From Rubrivirga sp. SAORIC476 (GTDB lineage: Bacteria > Bacteroidota > Rhodothermia > Rhodothermales > Rubricoccaceae), in assembly GCF_002283555.1 (NCBI RefSeq), contig NZ_MVOI01000004.1:82175-146174 (forward strand): a stretch of DNA of 64,000 bases. The letters are read 5' to 3'. The translations under genes and the position numbers were made by a program. Shown here piece after piece: positions 35,356 through 43,098 of this stretch. The notes beneath the pieces are model-generated. The model saw only the letters and a program-made list of their open reading frames with translations. It made no database searches and was not told the origin of the DNA. Every line of letters begins with the position of its first letter. The stretch's first letter is position 1.

Positions 35356-35868
35356 TCAGCCGAGGTCGACCTTCTCGTTCTCGCCGAGGTCGGTCGCGGG
35401 CTCGCCCGTGATCTTCGACTTCAGGTAGCCGAGCGCATACACGATCGGGCTCGACGGCGAGTCCCAGTACTCGGCGCGCTCGACCTCGACCTTGATCAAT
35501 CGCAGGTGCGAGTCGTGGACGCCCTTCGGAAACCACGCCTCCAGGGCCTCGGACCACATCTCCTCGGCCTTCTGCTTGTCCTTGACGATGAGCGCGGTGC
35601 CCGCCATCGTGACGTAGTCCTGGCGCTTCGGGTGGGAGAAGCTGACGCCGACCTTCCGGTTCCGTTCAATGTGGTCGACCTTCTCGGAGTCGTCGCGAGT
35701 GAAAAACCACAGGTCGCCGCCGAAGCCAACCTCCTGGACGGCCATCGGGCGGCTCCAAGGCTTGCCGTCGGTGTCGACGGTGGTGAGCATGCAGATGCGG
35801 ATGTCCTCGATCAGTTCGGCCAGCTTGGCGATGCGCTCCTGGCGCTCGGCGGGGGAGGGGGTAGACAT
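35356..35868 (-). CDS. Pyridoxamine 5'-phosphate oxidase-fold protein
   Basis: A 170-residue split-barrel flavin-binding protein of the general-stress-protein 26 type. IRICMLTTVDTDGKPWSRPMA and the following GDLWFFTRDDSEKVDHIERN match the family's FMN/F420-binding strand order, and NRKVGVSFSHPKRQDYVTMAG continues it. The C-terminal half, with EMWSEALEAWFPKGVHDSHL, is also family-typical. The function is not assigned; these proteins bind flavin and may reduce small molecules or respond to stress. It starts with ATG at 35868 and converges on obgE. Confidence 0.85.
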   Translation of the reverse strand: MSTPSPAERQERIAKLAELIEDIRICMLTTVDTDGKPWSRPMAVQEVGFGGDLWFFTRDDSEKVDHIERNRKVGVSFSHPKRQDYVTMAGTALIVKDKQKAEEMWSEALEAWFPKGVHDSHLRLIKVEVERAEYWDSPSSPIVYALGYLKSKITGEPATDLGENEKVDLG

Positions 35869-35959
35869 GGGAGACAGGGGGGTGGAAAGGAAGGGATGAA
35901 CGGCTTCGGCCTCGCGCCGGTTCGGCGTACCCTAGGGCCCCGGTCATCCCCTACGATTC

Positions 35960-36799
35960 ATGCCCCGCTCGCTCGCCCTCTTCGTCCTGTGCCTGCTCGT
36001 CGGGTGCGCCGGTGCGTCGCCCTCCGGCGGTGCCGATTCGAGCGCGTCGCGCGCCGTCCGCCTCGTCTGGGCCGGGCTCGACGACGCCGCGGCCCGCTTC
36101 GTCGAGCAGGGCGACCGCGGCCCGGCCCTGGACGCCGTCGAGACCTGCGACGGCCCCTTCGAGACGTGGTTCGCTGACTTCGGCGTCCGCGGGCTCGCCT
36201 GCACCGCCGCGCAGGTCGTCCAGCCGACGACGTTGCTGGCGCTCGCGCCCACCCAGCCGTTCCAGAGCGGCCCTCACAGGGCGTCCGCGGACGGGCTGGA
36301 CCTGGACCTCACATCGGATCGAGCGTTCGGGCACTACGACCCCTCGTTCGTCCGCTGGGCGTGGAGCGCGGCGATCCCCGACGGAACGGCGGAGCAGGCG
36401 CTGATCCAGCCCATCTACCGCCGCCACGTCGCCCGTCTGGCGCGCATCTACTGGCTGACCCACCAGGACCTCGTCGATGGAGGCTTCCCGGACGCGACGC
36501 CCATCGGTCCGCTCAAGGACTACGCCCGCTTCCTCGACGGCGGCCCCGTGCCCGCGGGCGCCGAGTCGTACGAGAGTGCCGGGTTCAGCGTGTTCGCCTT
36601 CACCGACCGTAGCGAGACGCTGCTGTCCGAGATCGGACTGCCGGTCGGCAACGAGTGGGAGCTGAAGTACGAGGCCAACACGGCGTACGGCTTCTGGCTC
36701 CGCCGCCGCGCCGACGGCACGCACGCCGACTTCCGCGACGGCCTCCGCAGCCTCCTGTCGGCGCTGGACGCCGAGTGGCTGGCCACCCATAGCGGTTGA
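35960..36799 (+). CDS. Putative lipoprotein of unknown function
   Basis: A 279-residue protein with a lipoprotein signal MPRSLALFVLCLLVGC (lipobox LVGC, Cys16). The mature part is helical and rich in Trp and Tyr (VRWAWSAAIPDG, YRRHVARLARIYWLTHQDL, KYEANTAYGFWLRRRADG) with two Cys (ETCDGPFETWF, GLACTAAQ) that might pair. I do not recognise a family. It stands alone between a PPOX-fold gene and lpdA, and a 12-bp hairpin at 36838-36867 follows it. Confidence 0.7.
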   Translation: MPRSLALFVLCLLVGCAGASPSGGADSSASRAVRLVWAGLDDAAARFVEQGDRGPALDAVETCDGPFETWFADFGVRGLACTAAQVVQPTTLLALAPTQPFQSGPHRASADGLDLDLTSDRAFGHYDPSFVRWAWSAAIPDGTAEQALIQPIYRRHVARLARIYWLTHQDLVDGGFPDATPIGPLKDYARFLDGGPVPAGAESYESAGFSVFAFTDRSETLLSEIGLPVGNEWELKYEANTAYGFWLRRRADGTHADFRDGLRSLLSALDAEWLATHSG

Positions 36800-36805
36800 C
36801 CCTCG

Positions 36806-36825
36806 CCACCTCGGCACCGAGGTGG
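36806..36825. repeat. Inverted-repeat element, copy A (lpdA 3' side)
   Basis: CCACCTCGGCACCGAGGTGG is a 9-bp perfect stem with a CA loop, seven bases after the stop of the lipoprotein gene. A 19/20 identical copy is at 38462-38481 on the other side of lpdA. Confidence 0.7.
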
Positions 36826-36837
36826 GCAGACACGGAA

Positions 36838-36867
36838 CCGCCCCGCTGGCGACGACCAGCGGGGCGG
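36838..36867. terminator. 12-bp hairpin between lipoprotein gene and lpdA
   Basis: CCGCCCCGCTGG pairs perfectly with CCAGCGGGGCGG around a CGACGA loop. It lies between two convergent genes and may stop both transcripts; no U tract follows on either side. Confidence 0.55.
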
Positions 36868-36894
36868 AGAGCACTGCGGGCCGGAGCACGCAGC

Positions 36895-38337
36895 CTATGC
36901 GTTGATCGCCTGGCCGTAGGCGTCGCGGAAGGCCTCCATGACCGCCTCCGAGAGCGTCGGGTGCGGGTGCATCGCCTCCATGACCTCGTGGGCCGTCGTC
37001 TCGAGCGCGCGCGCCGTGACCACCTCCGCGATCATCTCGGTCGCGTCGTGGCCGATGATGTGGGCGCCCAGGACCTCGCCGTACTTGGCATCCACGACCA
37101 CCTTCACGAAGCCGGTCTGGTCGCCGATGGCCGCCGCCTTGCCGGACGCCGCGAAGGGGAACTTGCCGACGAGCACGTCGAAGCCCGCCTCCTTGGCCTT
37201 CGCCTCCGTGTAGCCGACCGACGCGATCTGCGGCAGGCAGTACGTGCAGCCGGGCACGTTGAGGTAGTCCACGGCGTGGGGCGCGTGGTCCAGCTTGCCC
37301 ATCTCGTGGGCGATGTTCTCGACGCAGACGATGCCCTCGTGGCTCGCCACGTGCGCCAGCCACGGCCCGCCGATCACGTCGCCGATGGCATACAGTCCGT
37401 CGACGTTGGTGCGGTACATGCTGTCTACCTTGATCGCGCCGCGGTCGTACTCGACGCCGACCTCGTCCAGGCCGAAGCCCTCGACGTTGCCGACCACTCC
37501 GACCGCCGAGAGGACCTGCGCCGCCTGGAGCGTCTCGGTGCCCTTCTTGGTCTCGACCGTCACCACGCAGCCCTCGCCGGACGTGTCGACGTTCGTGACC
37601 TGGGCGCCGGTCATGACCTTGACGCCCATCTTCTTGTAGGCTCGCGCGAGCTCCTTCGAGACGTCCTCGTCCTCGACCGGAACGAGGCGGTCCTGGAGTT
37701 CGACGATAGTGACCTCGGTGCCGAGGTTGTGGTAGACGTAGGCGAACTCGACACCGATGGCCCCGGCGCCGACGACGACCAGCGACTCCGGCTGTTCGGT
37801 CTGGAGCATCGCCTGCTTGTAGTCGACGATCTTTTTGTCGTCGACCGGGAGCGTCGGGATGGCGCGGGCGCGGGCGCCCGTGGCGATGATGATGGCCTTG
37901 GCCTCGATCTCGGTCGCCTCGCCGACGGTCTCGCCGTCCATTGTCTCGGAGGGCTCGACGGACACCTTGCCGCCGCCCAGAAGCGTGGCCTTGCCCATGA
38001 ACACGTCCACCTTGTTCTTCTTCATGAGGAACTGGACGCCCTTGTTCATCTTGTCCGCCACGCCGCGGGAGCGCTTGACGATGGCCGGAAAGTCGGCCTG
38101 GATCGACGCGCCGTCGCCGGAGAAGCCGTAGTCCGAGATGTGGGCCAGCTGGGAGGCGATCTCCGCGCTCTTGAGCAGTGCCTTGGTCGGGATGCAGCCG
38201 ATGTTGAGGCACACGCCGCCGAGCTTGTTCTTCTCGACGATGGCGGTCTTGAGACCGAGCTGGTGGGCGCGGATGGCGGCCTCGTAGCCACCGGGGCCGG
38301 AGCCGATCACGAGGATGTCGTAGGGAGCGTTCGCCAT
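36895..38337 (-). CDS. lpdA: Dihydrolipoyl dehydrogenase
   Basis: A 480-residue E3 flavoprotein that reoxidises dihydrolipoamide in 2-oxoacid dehydrogenase or glycine-cleavage complexes with NAD+. The FAD motif is ILVIGSGPGGYEAAIRA (residues 8-24). The redox disulfide is Cys43/Cys48 in GGVCLNIGCIPTK. The NAD motif lies in SLVVVGAGAIGVEFAYVYHN, and the C-terminal active-site His is in MEAMHPHPTLSEAVMEA. Length is normal. The E1 and E2 genes are not nearby, so the complex it serves is not shown by context. It is flanked on both sides by copies of a 20-base inverted repeat. Confidence 0.95.
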   Translation of the reverse strand: MANAPYDILVIGSGPGGYEAAIRAHQLGLKTAIVEKNKLGGVCLNIGCIPTKALLKSAEIASQLAHISDYGFSGDGASIQADFPAIVKRSRGVADKMNKGVQFLMKKNKVDVFMGKATLLGGGKVSVEPSETMDGETVGEATEIEAKAIIIATGARARAIPTLPVDDKKIVDYKQAMLQTEQPESLVVVGAGAIGVEFAYVYHNLGTEVTIVELQDRLVPVEDEDVSKELARAYKKMGVKVMTGAQVTNVDTSGEGCVVTVETKKGTETLQAAQVLSAVGVVGNVEGFGLDEVGVEYDRGAIKVDSMYRTNVDGLYAIGDVIGGPWLAHVASHEGIVCVENIAHEMGKLDHAPHAVDYLNVPGCTYCLPQIASVGYTEAKAKEAGFDVLVGKFPFAASGKAAAIGDQTGFVKVVVDAKYGEVLGAHIIGHDATEMIAEVVTARALETTAHEVMEAMHPHPTLSEAVMEAFRDAYGQAINA

Positions 38338-38421
38338 GGTCTGAGGGGGGAGGGAGGCTGAGAATACCCTGCCGAGTGACTCTGGGACCCCGGTGAGGCT
38401 TGAAGAGGGGGTGAGTCAGCG

Positions 38422-38440
38422 GCCCCGGCCGAGCCGGGGC
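38422..38440. terminator. GC hairpin between eutN-like gene and lpdA
   Basis: GCCCCGGC-CGA-GCCGGGGC, an 8-bp stem, lies 54 nt past the eutN-like stop (minus strand) and 85 nt before the lpdA start. Possible terminator; no U tract. Confidence 0.35.
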
Positions 38441-38461
38441 GGGACGCAGGTGCCCGGTCCC

Positions 38462-38481
38462 CCACCTCGGCACCGAGGCGG
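38462..38481. repeat. Inverted-repeat element, copy B (lpdA 5' side)
   Basis: CCACCTCGGCACCGAGGCGG differs from the copy at 36806-36825 by one base (T to C), which turns one A-U pair-type position into a mismatch. It sits 13 nt past the eutN-like gene's stop on the minus strand. Confidence 0.65.
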
Positions 38482-38494
38482 ACCGAGCGGAAGG

Positions 38495-38800
38495 TCAGCC
38501 CGAGACGCTGTCGGCCAGCGACCACTCGTCCACGACGGCGACGATGATCACGTTGGCGGGCGTCGGGAGTGAACCGACGCGGTCGCCGTCGAGTAGTGTC
38601 GCCACCACGGCGCCTTCTTTGGCGATCAGGACCGCGTCGCCCACCCCCGCGCTCAGGCCTGGGTCGAGCGCGATGTCCTCGGTCGCGTCCCGTAGACTGC
38701 CGTCGAGATCCAGCCGCCGGACGACCAGGAGACGCTGGCCGGCCAGAGGGGACAGTTTTTGGCTTGCCACGACGGCGCCGGTGACTCGTGCGAGATACAT
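38495..38800 (-). CDS. EutN/CcmL family microcompartment vertex protein (orphan)
   Basis: A 101-residue protein of the EutN/CcmL family, whose members form the pentamers that cap the vertices of bacterial microcompartment shells. The N-terminal MYLARVTGAVVASQKLSPLAG then QRLLVVRRLDLDG match the family, as do DPGLSAGVGDAVLIAKEG and the C-terminal PANVIIVAVVDEWSL. No hexameric BMC-H or BMC-T shell gene, and no eut/pdu/glycyl-radical enzyme, is present in the window, so its partners are elsewhere or it acts outside a shell. It starts with ATG at 38800 and is divergent from a small antitoxin-like gene. Confidence 0.8.
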   Translation of the reverse strand: MYLARVTGAVVASQKLSPLAGQRLLVVRRLDLDGSLRDATEDIALDPGLSAGVGDAVLIAKEGAVVATLLDGDRVGSLPTPANVIIVAVVDEWSLADSVSG

Positions 38801-38828
38801 CAGGGCGGATAAGACGGAGAACTGAGAG

Positions 38829-38885
38829 TTGGAACGGGAGTTTTTATTAGTTTAGGCGCTGCGGTGCCCACCACACACAGCGCCG
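38829..38885 (+). promoter_or_regulatory. AT-rich divergent spacer with an inverted repeat
   Basis: An AT-rich stretch (TTTTTATTAGTTTAG, 38841-38855) is rare in this GC-rich window and resembles a Bacteroidota -7 TAnnTTTG element (TAGTTTAG at 38848-38855), with a TTG at 38829-38831. Immediately after, GGCGCTG (38855-38861) and CAGCGCC (38878-38884) form an inverted repeat that could be an operator for the antitoxin gene. The call rests on composition and consensus resemblance only. Confidence 0.35.
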
Positions 38886-38922
38886 CACGCTCTACCACAC
38901 CACTTCTTACCCCCCCACCCGG

Positions 38923-39111
38923 ATGTACAGCACCCAGGGCATCGAGGCCATCGCCACCGTGACCGAACTCCGCTCCAAAACGTCGGCACTGATCGACCAG
39001 GCGAAGGATCTCAACACAGGCATCATGATCCAGAAGAACAACGAGCCGGAAGCCGTCCTGCTCTCGTACGACCTGTATCAGAAGATGCACAAGGCCTACC
39101 ACAAGAAGTAG
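38923..39111 (+). CDS. Phd/YefM-family antitoxin (no toxin gene beside it)
   Basis: A 62-residue protein of the Phd/YefM type: IATVTELRSKTSALIDQAKD and IMIQKNNEPEAVLLSYDLYQKM are the DNA-binding fold, and the C-terminus is a short basic tail (HKAYHKK). Family members bind DNA and neutralise Doc/YoeB toxins. Here the next gene lies on the other strand and ends six bases away, so no toxin gene is downstream; none is upstream on the plus strand either. It could be a solitary regulator. It starts at an ATG after a spacer with an inverted repeat. Confidence 0.75.
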   Translation: MYSTQGIEAIATVTELRSKTSALIDQAKDLNTGIMIQKNNEPEAVLLSYDLYQKMHKAYHKK

Positions 39112-39117
39112 CGCCCG

Positions 39118-40986
39118 TCATCGCTCGCCCACCAGTCGTTTGAGCTCACCGACACGCCGGACGGTTGCCTCTCGATCGAGAGAGCGGAACCGTTCGGGGA
39201 GCATCGAACGACTGGTGCATTCCATCACGGCGACGAGCGTCTGAAGCTCGACCTGAAGCGGATACGAGGGCGGAACGAAGTCCTCCACGACGGCCTGGAG
39301 GATCTCGCGGTCGATCGGCTTCGGCCCGGCGTCGGAAGCCTTTAACTCGCTCGGTGCGAGCGGAACGTCGGGTTCGGCCATTCCATCGCCAGACGCGAGG
39401 TCGGCAGCGGACTCGGGGGCGGGTTCGTCGAGCGCGTGAGTGGCGGCGCGGAATTTTGCCCGCGTGAGCAGCGCCTCCATGTCGGCTCCGGAGTAGGTCC
39501 GTTCGCCGTCGAGGAGCGCTTCCGGGATCTCGGACATCTCCACCTCCACGCCGGTCTTGCGCATCATCACCTTGATGAGCTCCTCGCGGTCGGAGCGCGT
39601 CGAGGGATAGAAGAGGCCCAGGTGCTCCTCGGCGCGGCCCTGGCGCTTGAGGTCGACCGGCATGAGGTCCGGGCGCGCCGTGACCAGGAACCAGATGATC
39701 TTGCCGCGGAACCGGGTGTCGGACATGGCCTGCGCGATCTGACCAAACACGCGGCTCGACACGCCTGAATCGCCCGACGCGCTGCGGTCCCCGAGTGCGG
39801 CATCCGCCTCGTCGATCATGACAGCGACAGGGTTCATGGCCCGGAGCAGCGTGAGGATCTTCTCGAGGTTGCCCTCTGTGACGCCCTGCCACTGGCTGCG
39901 GAAGTTCTTGAGCTTGACCATGGGGATCCCGATCTCCCCCGCGAAGGTGGTCACCATGAACGTCTTACCGGTGCCGACCGGGCCGGAGACGAGGTAGCCC
40001 ATCGGCATCACGTCCGGGCGGCCCGCCTTGATGGCCTCGGCAGCGGCGCGGAGGTGAGCTTTCGCCTCGGCGTGCCCGGCGACCATGTCGAGCGTGTAGT
40101 CGGTCTCGACGAACTCCAGCAGGCCATAGGCCTCGGCTTCGATGAGCTCCTTCTTCTTCTCGCTCAGCGTCTCAAAGGTGAGCGGGCGCTCGTTTTCGAG
40201 GACATCTGCCAGGATGGTCCGGAGCTGGACATAGCCCAGTCCGGCGGTGTTCTGCGCCAGTGTCAGGTCCCCGACGGAGGAGAGGCGGTCGAACCGGCCC
40301 CGGCCATCGCGTTGTGCCGTTAGGAACCAGCGGACGAATCCTTCTCGCTCCTCGTGGCCGGGGAAGTCGATCTCCAGCTCTGCGTTGTAGGGGCTCTGGA
40401 TGAACGCTCGCGAGAGGTCGTTCAGGTTCTCGGCGATGAGCGCCAGCGTGAAGTCGCTCCGCAGCAGAAGCGGGTCGTGGGCCCACTTCTGGAGCGTCAC
40501 GAGCGCGGAGCGGTCCTCGGTCGAGTAGCTCGCCGCCTCCGACATCGGGATGATGGTCTCGGCGTAGTCCACCACGCAGGCGACGCGCTTGCCGTCGGCC
40601 AGCCGCAGGCGGAAGTAGTTGTCGAGGAGCGCGAACACCCGGGCCGGGTCCTTCGGGAGCTTCTTCGCGTACTCGGTGCCGAAGATGGTGTCGTAGCCGC
40701 TCAGCGCCCGGTTGAAGTCCTTGCGGCTCTCCGCGTCCTCGAAGTGGATGCCGTCGGAGCGGTCGTAGAAGACCACCACGTCGCGTCCGGCGAACAGGTC
40801 CTCGGCGAGGAACTCGCGGAGCGGGACGTAGGCACGCTCCCCGCGGTCGTCGACCGTCGGCACGAGGTCTCGGACGTTGCCGTGCAGGATGAACTGGTTG
40901 AGCGTCTTGGTGAAGTAGCGGCGGGCGAGCTCGCGCGCCCAACGGGGGTAGTGGGCGAGCGGGTCGGCGGCGGGCGTGTCGGGCAT
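39118..40986 (-). CDS. Ycf46-like AAA family ATPase
   Basis: A 622-residue protein with one C-terminal AAA module. The Walker A motif GPVGTGKT is at about residues 334-341 and Walker B AVMIDEADAAL at about 387-397; the second region of homology is FLVTARPDLMPVDLKRQGRA. The N-terminal half (RRYFTKTLNQFILHGNVRD onward, with VVFYDRSDG and FALLDNYFRLRLADGKRV) has the Ycf46-type pattern of a degenerate ATPase-like domain, so a regulatory sensor is inferred. The ATG at 40986 is chosen; a longer N-terminal run is likely not translated. An acidic linker (EPAPESAADLAS) precedes the last 70 residues. Substrate unknown. Confidence 0.8.
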   Translation of the reverse strand: MPDTPAADPLAHYPRWARELARRYFTKTLNQFILHGNVRDLVPTVDDRGERAYVPLREFLAEDLFAGRDVVVFYDRSDGIHFEDAESRKDFNRALSGYDTIFGTEYAKKLPKDPARVFALLDNYFRLRLADGKRVACVVDYAETIIPMSEAASYSTEDRSALVTLQKWAHDPLLLRSDFTLALIAENLNDLSRAFIQSPYNAELEIDFPGHEEREGFVRWFLTAQRDGRGRFDRLSSVGDLTLAQNTAGLGYVQLRTILADVLENERPLTFETLSEKKKELIEAEAYGLLEFVETDYTLDMVAGHAEAKAHLRAAAEAIKAGRPDVMPMGYLVSGPVGTGKTFMVTTFAGEIGIPMVKLKNFRSQWQGVTEGNLEKILTLLRAMNPVAVMIDEADAALGDRSASGDSGVSSRVFGQIAQAMSDTRFRGKIIWFLVTARPDLMPVDLKRQGRAEEHLGLFYPSTRSDREELIKVMMRKTGVEVEMSEIPEALLDGERTYSGADMEALLTRAKFRAATHALDEPAPESAADLASGDGMAEPDVPLAPSELKASDAGPKPIDREILQAVVEDFVPPSYPLQVELQTLVAVMECTSRSMLPERFRSLDREATVRRVGELKRLVGER

Positions 40987-41162
40987 CGGGCGGGGAGGGG
41001 CGTCCAGGTCGAGGAAGGTACCGAGGCGGGGGTTCGGGGTTCGGCCCGTCGGAGATGCAGGCACGCGCCGATCTCGGCCGGGCGGATACGAAACACGCTC
41101 GCCGCCCTCGCACCGACGGGCACCGGCGGCTGCTAGATTCGGATTCCCCTCTGCACACGCAC

Positions 41163-42071
41163 ATGTTCGACTGGATCGCCGACCCCAACGCCTGGATCGC
41201 GCTCGCGACGCTGACGACGCTGGAGATCGTCCTCGGCATCGACAACATCATCTTTATCTCGATCCTGACGGGGCGGCTGCCTGAGCACCAGCAGCCGCGG
41301 GGGCGGACCATCGGCCTCGGGCTCGCGATGGGCATGCGCATCCTGCTGCTGCTCTCCATCTCCTGGGTAATGGGCCTCACGTCGGTCCTCTTCGATGTGG
41401 CCGACCTGCTGCCCTTCCTCGCCGATCTCCAGCCGCTCGGCGAGACGGCGCGCGAAGTCGGCGGGCATGGCGGCCCGGCGACGCTGGACGGCCCGACGGC
41501 CATCACCGGGCGCGACATCATCCTCCTGCTGGGCGGCATCTTCCTCGTCGGCAAGGCGACGCATGAGATCCACCACAAGCTGGAGGGGGATGGCGAGCAC
41601 ACGGCCGAGAAGCCCAAGGCGGCGTCGTTCGGCGCCGTGCTGTTCCAGATCGCGCTTCTCGATATCGTGTTCTCGCTCGACTCGGTCATCACGGCCGTCG
41701 GCATGGCGGACGACATCGCGGTGATGATCATCGCCGTCGTGATCGCGGTCGGGGTGATGATGCTGGGCGCGGGGCCCATTTCGAGCTTCGTCCACCGGCA
41801 CCCGACAGTCAAGATGCTCGCGCTCGCGTTCCTGATCCTGATCGGCGTCACGCTCGTCGCCGAGGGGCTGAACCAGCACATCTCCAAGGGCTACATCTAC
41901 ACCGCGATGGCGTTCGCGCTGATCGTGGAGTTCCTCAACATCCGGTCGAAGCGGGGCAACGCGACGCCGTCGGTCGAACTCATCGAGCCGTACGCGACAC
42001 CCGGGGCCACCGGCGTTCCGAGCATCGACCAGGTCGAGCGTCCCGCGGCGCTCATTCGCCCCCAGGTGTGA
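41163..42071 (+). CDS. TerC family membrane protein
   Basis: A 302-residue polytopic membrane protein of the TerC/YjbE family, implicated in metal (Mn2+) export or tellurite resistance. The N-terminal LTTLEIVLGIDNIIFISILT carries the conserved Glu/Asp pair, and the second half repeats it as LLDIVFSLDSVITAVGMADD. About eight membrane helices are seen, and a His/Gly-rich loop (GGHGGPAT) and KATHEIHHKLEGDGEH lie between them and could bind metal. The last 35 residues are cytoplasmic. The ATG at 41163 starts the fold. No Mn riboswitch was recognised upstream. Confidence 0.88.
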   Translation: MFDWIADPNAWIALATLTTLEIVLGIDNIIFISILTGRLPEHQQPRGRTIGLGLAMGMRILLLLSISWVMGLTSVLFDVADLLPFLADLQPLGETAREVGGHGGPATLDGPTAITGRDIILLLGGIFLVGKATHEIHHKLEGDGEHTAEKPKAASFGAVLFQIALLDIVFSLDSVITAVGMADDIAVMIIAVVIAVGVMMLGAGPISSFVHRHPTVKMLALAFLILIGVTLVAEGLNQHISKGYIYTAMAFALIVEFLNIRSKRGNATPSVELIEPYATPGATGVPSIDQVERPAALIRPQV

Positions 42072-42096
42072 CTTCAGATCTTCCCCGAGCGGCTTG

Positions 42097-42948
42097 ATGG
42101 ACACATCCTCCGCCCCCCGCATGCGCGTGCTCGCGCTCCTGTCCCTGATCGCGCTGGCCTCCATCGGGTGCCGCGCCCAGACGCCTGCGTCCGCCCCCGT
42201 CCCGTCGCGCGAGGCCGACACGGTGGGCCAGTCGCTCGCACCCGCACCTCGTGATGCGACCCAGGGGATGGGGTTCAGCAGCCGGGGGATGGCCCCCCAG
42301 GCCACGGTGGTGTACGAGGAGGGGCCGGCGTCGGCGGACGGCACCGGGCGCTACTTCATGGGCCGCGAGATCGCCCGCGTGATGAGCCACCGCGGCGCGG
42401 CCTGGCTTGAGCGGGCCGACCGCGAGCGTGAGGAGCAGCCCGACGTCCTGATCGAGGCGCTCGGCCTGGACCGCGACGACGTGGTCGCCGACCTCGGCGC
42501 GGGCACGGGCTACTTCACCTTCCGGATCGCGCCGCTCGTGCCCGACGGCCGCGTCTACGCGGTCGACATCCAGCCTGAGATGCTGCGGATCATCGAGGAC
42601 CGTGCCCTGGAAGAAGGGTTTGGGAACGTCGCCCCGGTGCTCGGCTTCGAGACGTCCACGGGCCTGCGGCCGCGGTCCACCGACCTGACACTGCTCGTCG
42701 ACGCCTACCACGAGTTCTCGCACCCGCGCGAGATGCTGGCCTCCATCTTCGAGGCGACCCGACGCGGGGGGCGCCTGGTGCTGGTCGAGTACCGTGCCGA
42801 GGACCCCGACGTGCCGATCCGGCGCCTCCACAAGATGACCGAAGCGCAGGCTCGGCGCGAAGTGGAAGCGGCGGGCTTCCGGTTCGTCGAGAACCTGAAC
42901 CTGCTCCCCCAGCAGCATCTCCTCGTGTTCGAGCGGTCAGCGGAGTAG
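42097..42948 (+). CDS. Exported SAM-dependent methyltransferase, lipoprotein-like
   Basis: A 283-residue protein. The N-terminal hydrophobic stretch (LALLSLIALASIGC) ends in a lipobox-like ASIGC, so it should be anchored as a lipoprotein. A class I methyltransferase fold follows: motif I VVADLGAGTGYFTFRIAPLV, the ribose-binding Asp in YAVDIQPEMLRIIED, and DLTLLVDAYHEFSHPREML. Such exported methyltransferase-like proteins occur in several Gram-negative genomes, yet SAM is cytoplasmic, so the role is unclear. The ATG at 42097 is used; a TTG directly upstream is not needed. Confidence 0.82.
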   Translation: MDTSSAPRMRVLALLSLIALASIGCRAQTPASAPVPSREADTVGQSLAPAPRDATQGMGFSSRGMAPQATVVYEEGPASADGTGRYFMGREIARVMSHRGAAWLERADREREEQPDVLIEALGLDRDDVVADLGAGTGYFTFRIAPLVPDGRVYAVDIQPEMLRIIEDRALEEGFGNVAPVLGFETSTGLRPRSTDLTLLVDAYHEFSHPREMLASIFEATRRGGRLVLVEYRAEDPDVPIRRLHKMTEAQARREVEAAGFRFVENLNLLPQQHLLVFERSAE

Positions 42949-43057
42949 GCGGGCAGGAGGACCCAACGCGTGGGCCGACTTTCCCGGCCCGGTCAGCCGG
43001 CAGACCCCGAACTGTGGACGGTGACGGTGGGAGGCACAGCGTGACCGAAGGCGGCTC

Positions 43058-43081
43058 GGGGGCGTCCGGCCAGACGCCTCC
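43058..43081. terminator. Hairpin between convergent genes
   Basis: GGGGGCGTC and GACGCCTCC form a 9-bp stem with one G-U pair between the methyltransferase gene and the outer-membrane protein gene. It could serve both strands. Confidence 0.4.
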
Positions 43082-43098
43082 GTAGCGAAGCCGACGCG

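Noticed and set aside
36796..38361. Long plus-strand frame of 521 codons opposite lpdA
   Set aside because: It is the antisense shadow of a complete lipoamide dehydrogenase; its translation is low-complexity and has no family features.
36895..41000. A bacterial microcompartment operon around the EutN-like gene
   Set aside because: No shell hexamer, signature enzyme or other BMC gene is near; neighbours are unrelated housekeeping or unknown genes.
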